NCBI GenBank assembly: GCA_010645155.1
Contig: JAAGOF010000088.1
Span: forward strand, 354,577 to 418,576
Length of the DNA stretch: 64,000 nucleotides
Direction of reading: 5' to 3'
Origin: Tigriopus japonicus
Taxonomy: Eukaryota > Arthropoda > Copepoda > Harpacticoida > Harpacticidae
In this document: positions 63,504 to 64,000 of the stretch, piece by piece
Position numbering within the stretch: the stretch's first letter is position 1
Layout of the letters: the number at the start of each line of letters is the position of its first letter
Notes under the pieces: generated by a model
Told to the model about the DNA's origin: nothing
The model's database searches: none
What the model saw: the letters and a program-made list of their open reading frames with translations, nothing else
Position numbers and translations under genes: made by a program

Positions 63504-63806
63504 ATTGACATCCCTTCGGAATATTGGCGGTCACGCACCTTCGTCCGGCTTCCTGCCCAGCTCCGTCAAAGACGGGAACTGACGAAGGATCTGTTCAATC
63601 TGACCAGGGATAACCTATATAATAGTATTAATACTGGATACGAACTCGCGGAATTTCTCCGGTACGCAACCTCCGGTATGAGGCCGAAATTCGTAAACAA
63701 GAAGTACAAAAGGCCATGTTGGGAGCGGAAAATCAAACGCAAATCGACCAAAATTCCAAAAGATAGTGCGCCTATCGGTGTTCCCTGTATTTCAAGCGGG
63801 TCCTAG
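63504..63806 (+). other. Unassigned coding-like frame, 100 codons, no ATG at start
   Basis: The frame has strongly coding-like, basic composition: IPSEYWRSRTFVRLPAQLRQ, RDNLYNSINTGYELAEFLRY, MRPKFVNKKYKRPCWERKIK. It stops at TAG 63804-63806. It is less AT-rich than its surroundings. It could be an exon or part of a transposon-encoded (gag-like) protein; I do not recognise the family. Confidence 0.35.
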
Positions 63807-64000
63807 CCTTGGTAAAGGTCACCCAAAATCAGTCCGATGTTGGTGTTTTGAAGACAAGTTCAGCCATGAACTAGTGAATGAAAGAGTGAATAAATGATCA
63901 CATCATGGAGGGCTAATTCATTGGTCACAAGTGCGAATGAACCTGCAAGGTGTCTTTTCTTCAAGATGACGATCAAGTGATTAAATGAAATTTGATGACC
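63807..64000. other. Right edge, nothing recognised
   Basis: AT-rich with no feature seen. Confidence 0.4.

Overview
This is eukaryotic nuclear DNA: AT-rich, with long introns, GT-AG splice sites, multi-exon genes and many degraded transposable elements. A short (TTAGG)4 run (the ancestral arthropod telomere unit), insect-type gustatory receptors and the secreted CUB-domain family point to an arthropod; a crustacean such as a copepod is my inference, not a proof. All multi-exon models were built by hand from splice signals, reading phase and family motifs.

Layout. (1) 414-22271: two paralogous secreted CUB-type proteins, head to head. The minus-strand one starts at 3822 and runs off the left edge; the plus-strand one starts at 4940, has 17 exons and encodes about 431 aa. 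The long introns of the second carry an intact Tc1 transposon, a decayed Ty3/gypsy element, a (TTAGG)4 run, a large palindrome and LINE pieces. (2) 24275-32282: two tandem gustatory-receptor-like genes on the minus strand (about 438 and 451 aa) with the same four-exon structure and intron phases; both end in the TYhhhhhQF motif (h = hydrophobic). (3) 39387-44271: a five-exon plus-strand gene for a secreted Cys-rich protein with a C-terminal discoidin-like (F5/8 type C-like) domain. (4) 45506-46441: probable last exons of an unknown membrane protein, minus strand. (5) 57686-61076: a three-exon type II membrane glycosyltransferase (GT8/glycogenin-like, DxD motif), minus strand. (6) 46.5-57.6 kb and 33-37 kb are gene-poor and full of repeats.

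The genes do not form a pathway. Secreted (CUB, discoidin-like), chemosensory and Golgi-type products are simply neighbours. The informative part is the mobile DNA: an apparently intact Tc1 with Sleeping Beauty-like IR/DR ends; three non-autonomous hAT-like elements with exact 8-bp target duplications; foldback-like elements whose arms are arrays of short repeats; and tRNA-derived SINEs that appear to share their 3' tail with a local LINE. One CUB-gene intron seems to use a GA donor.
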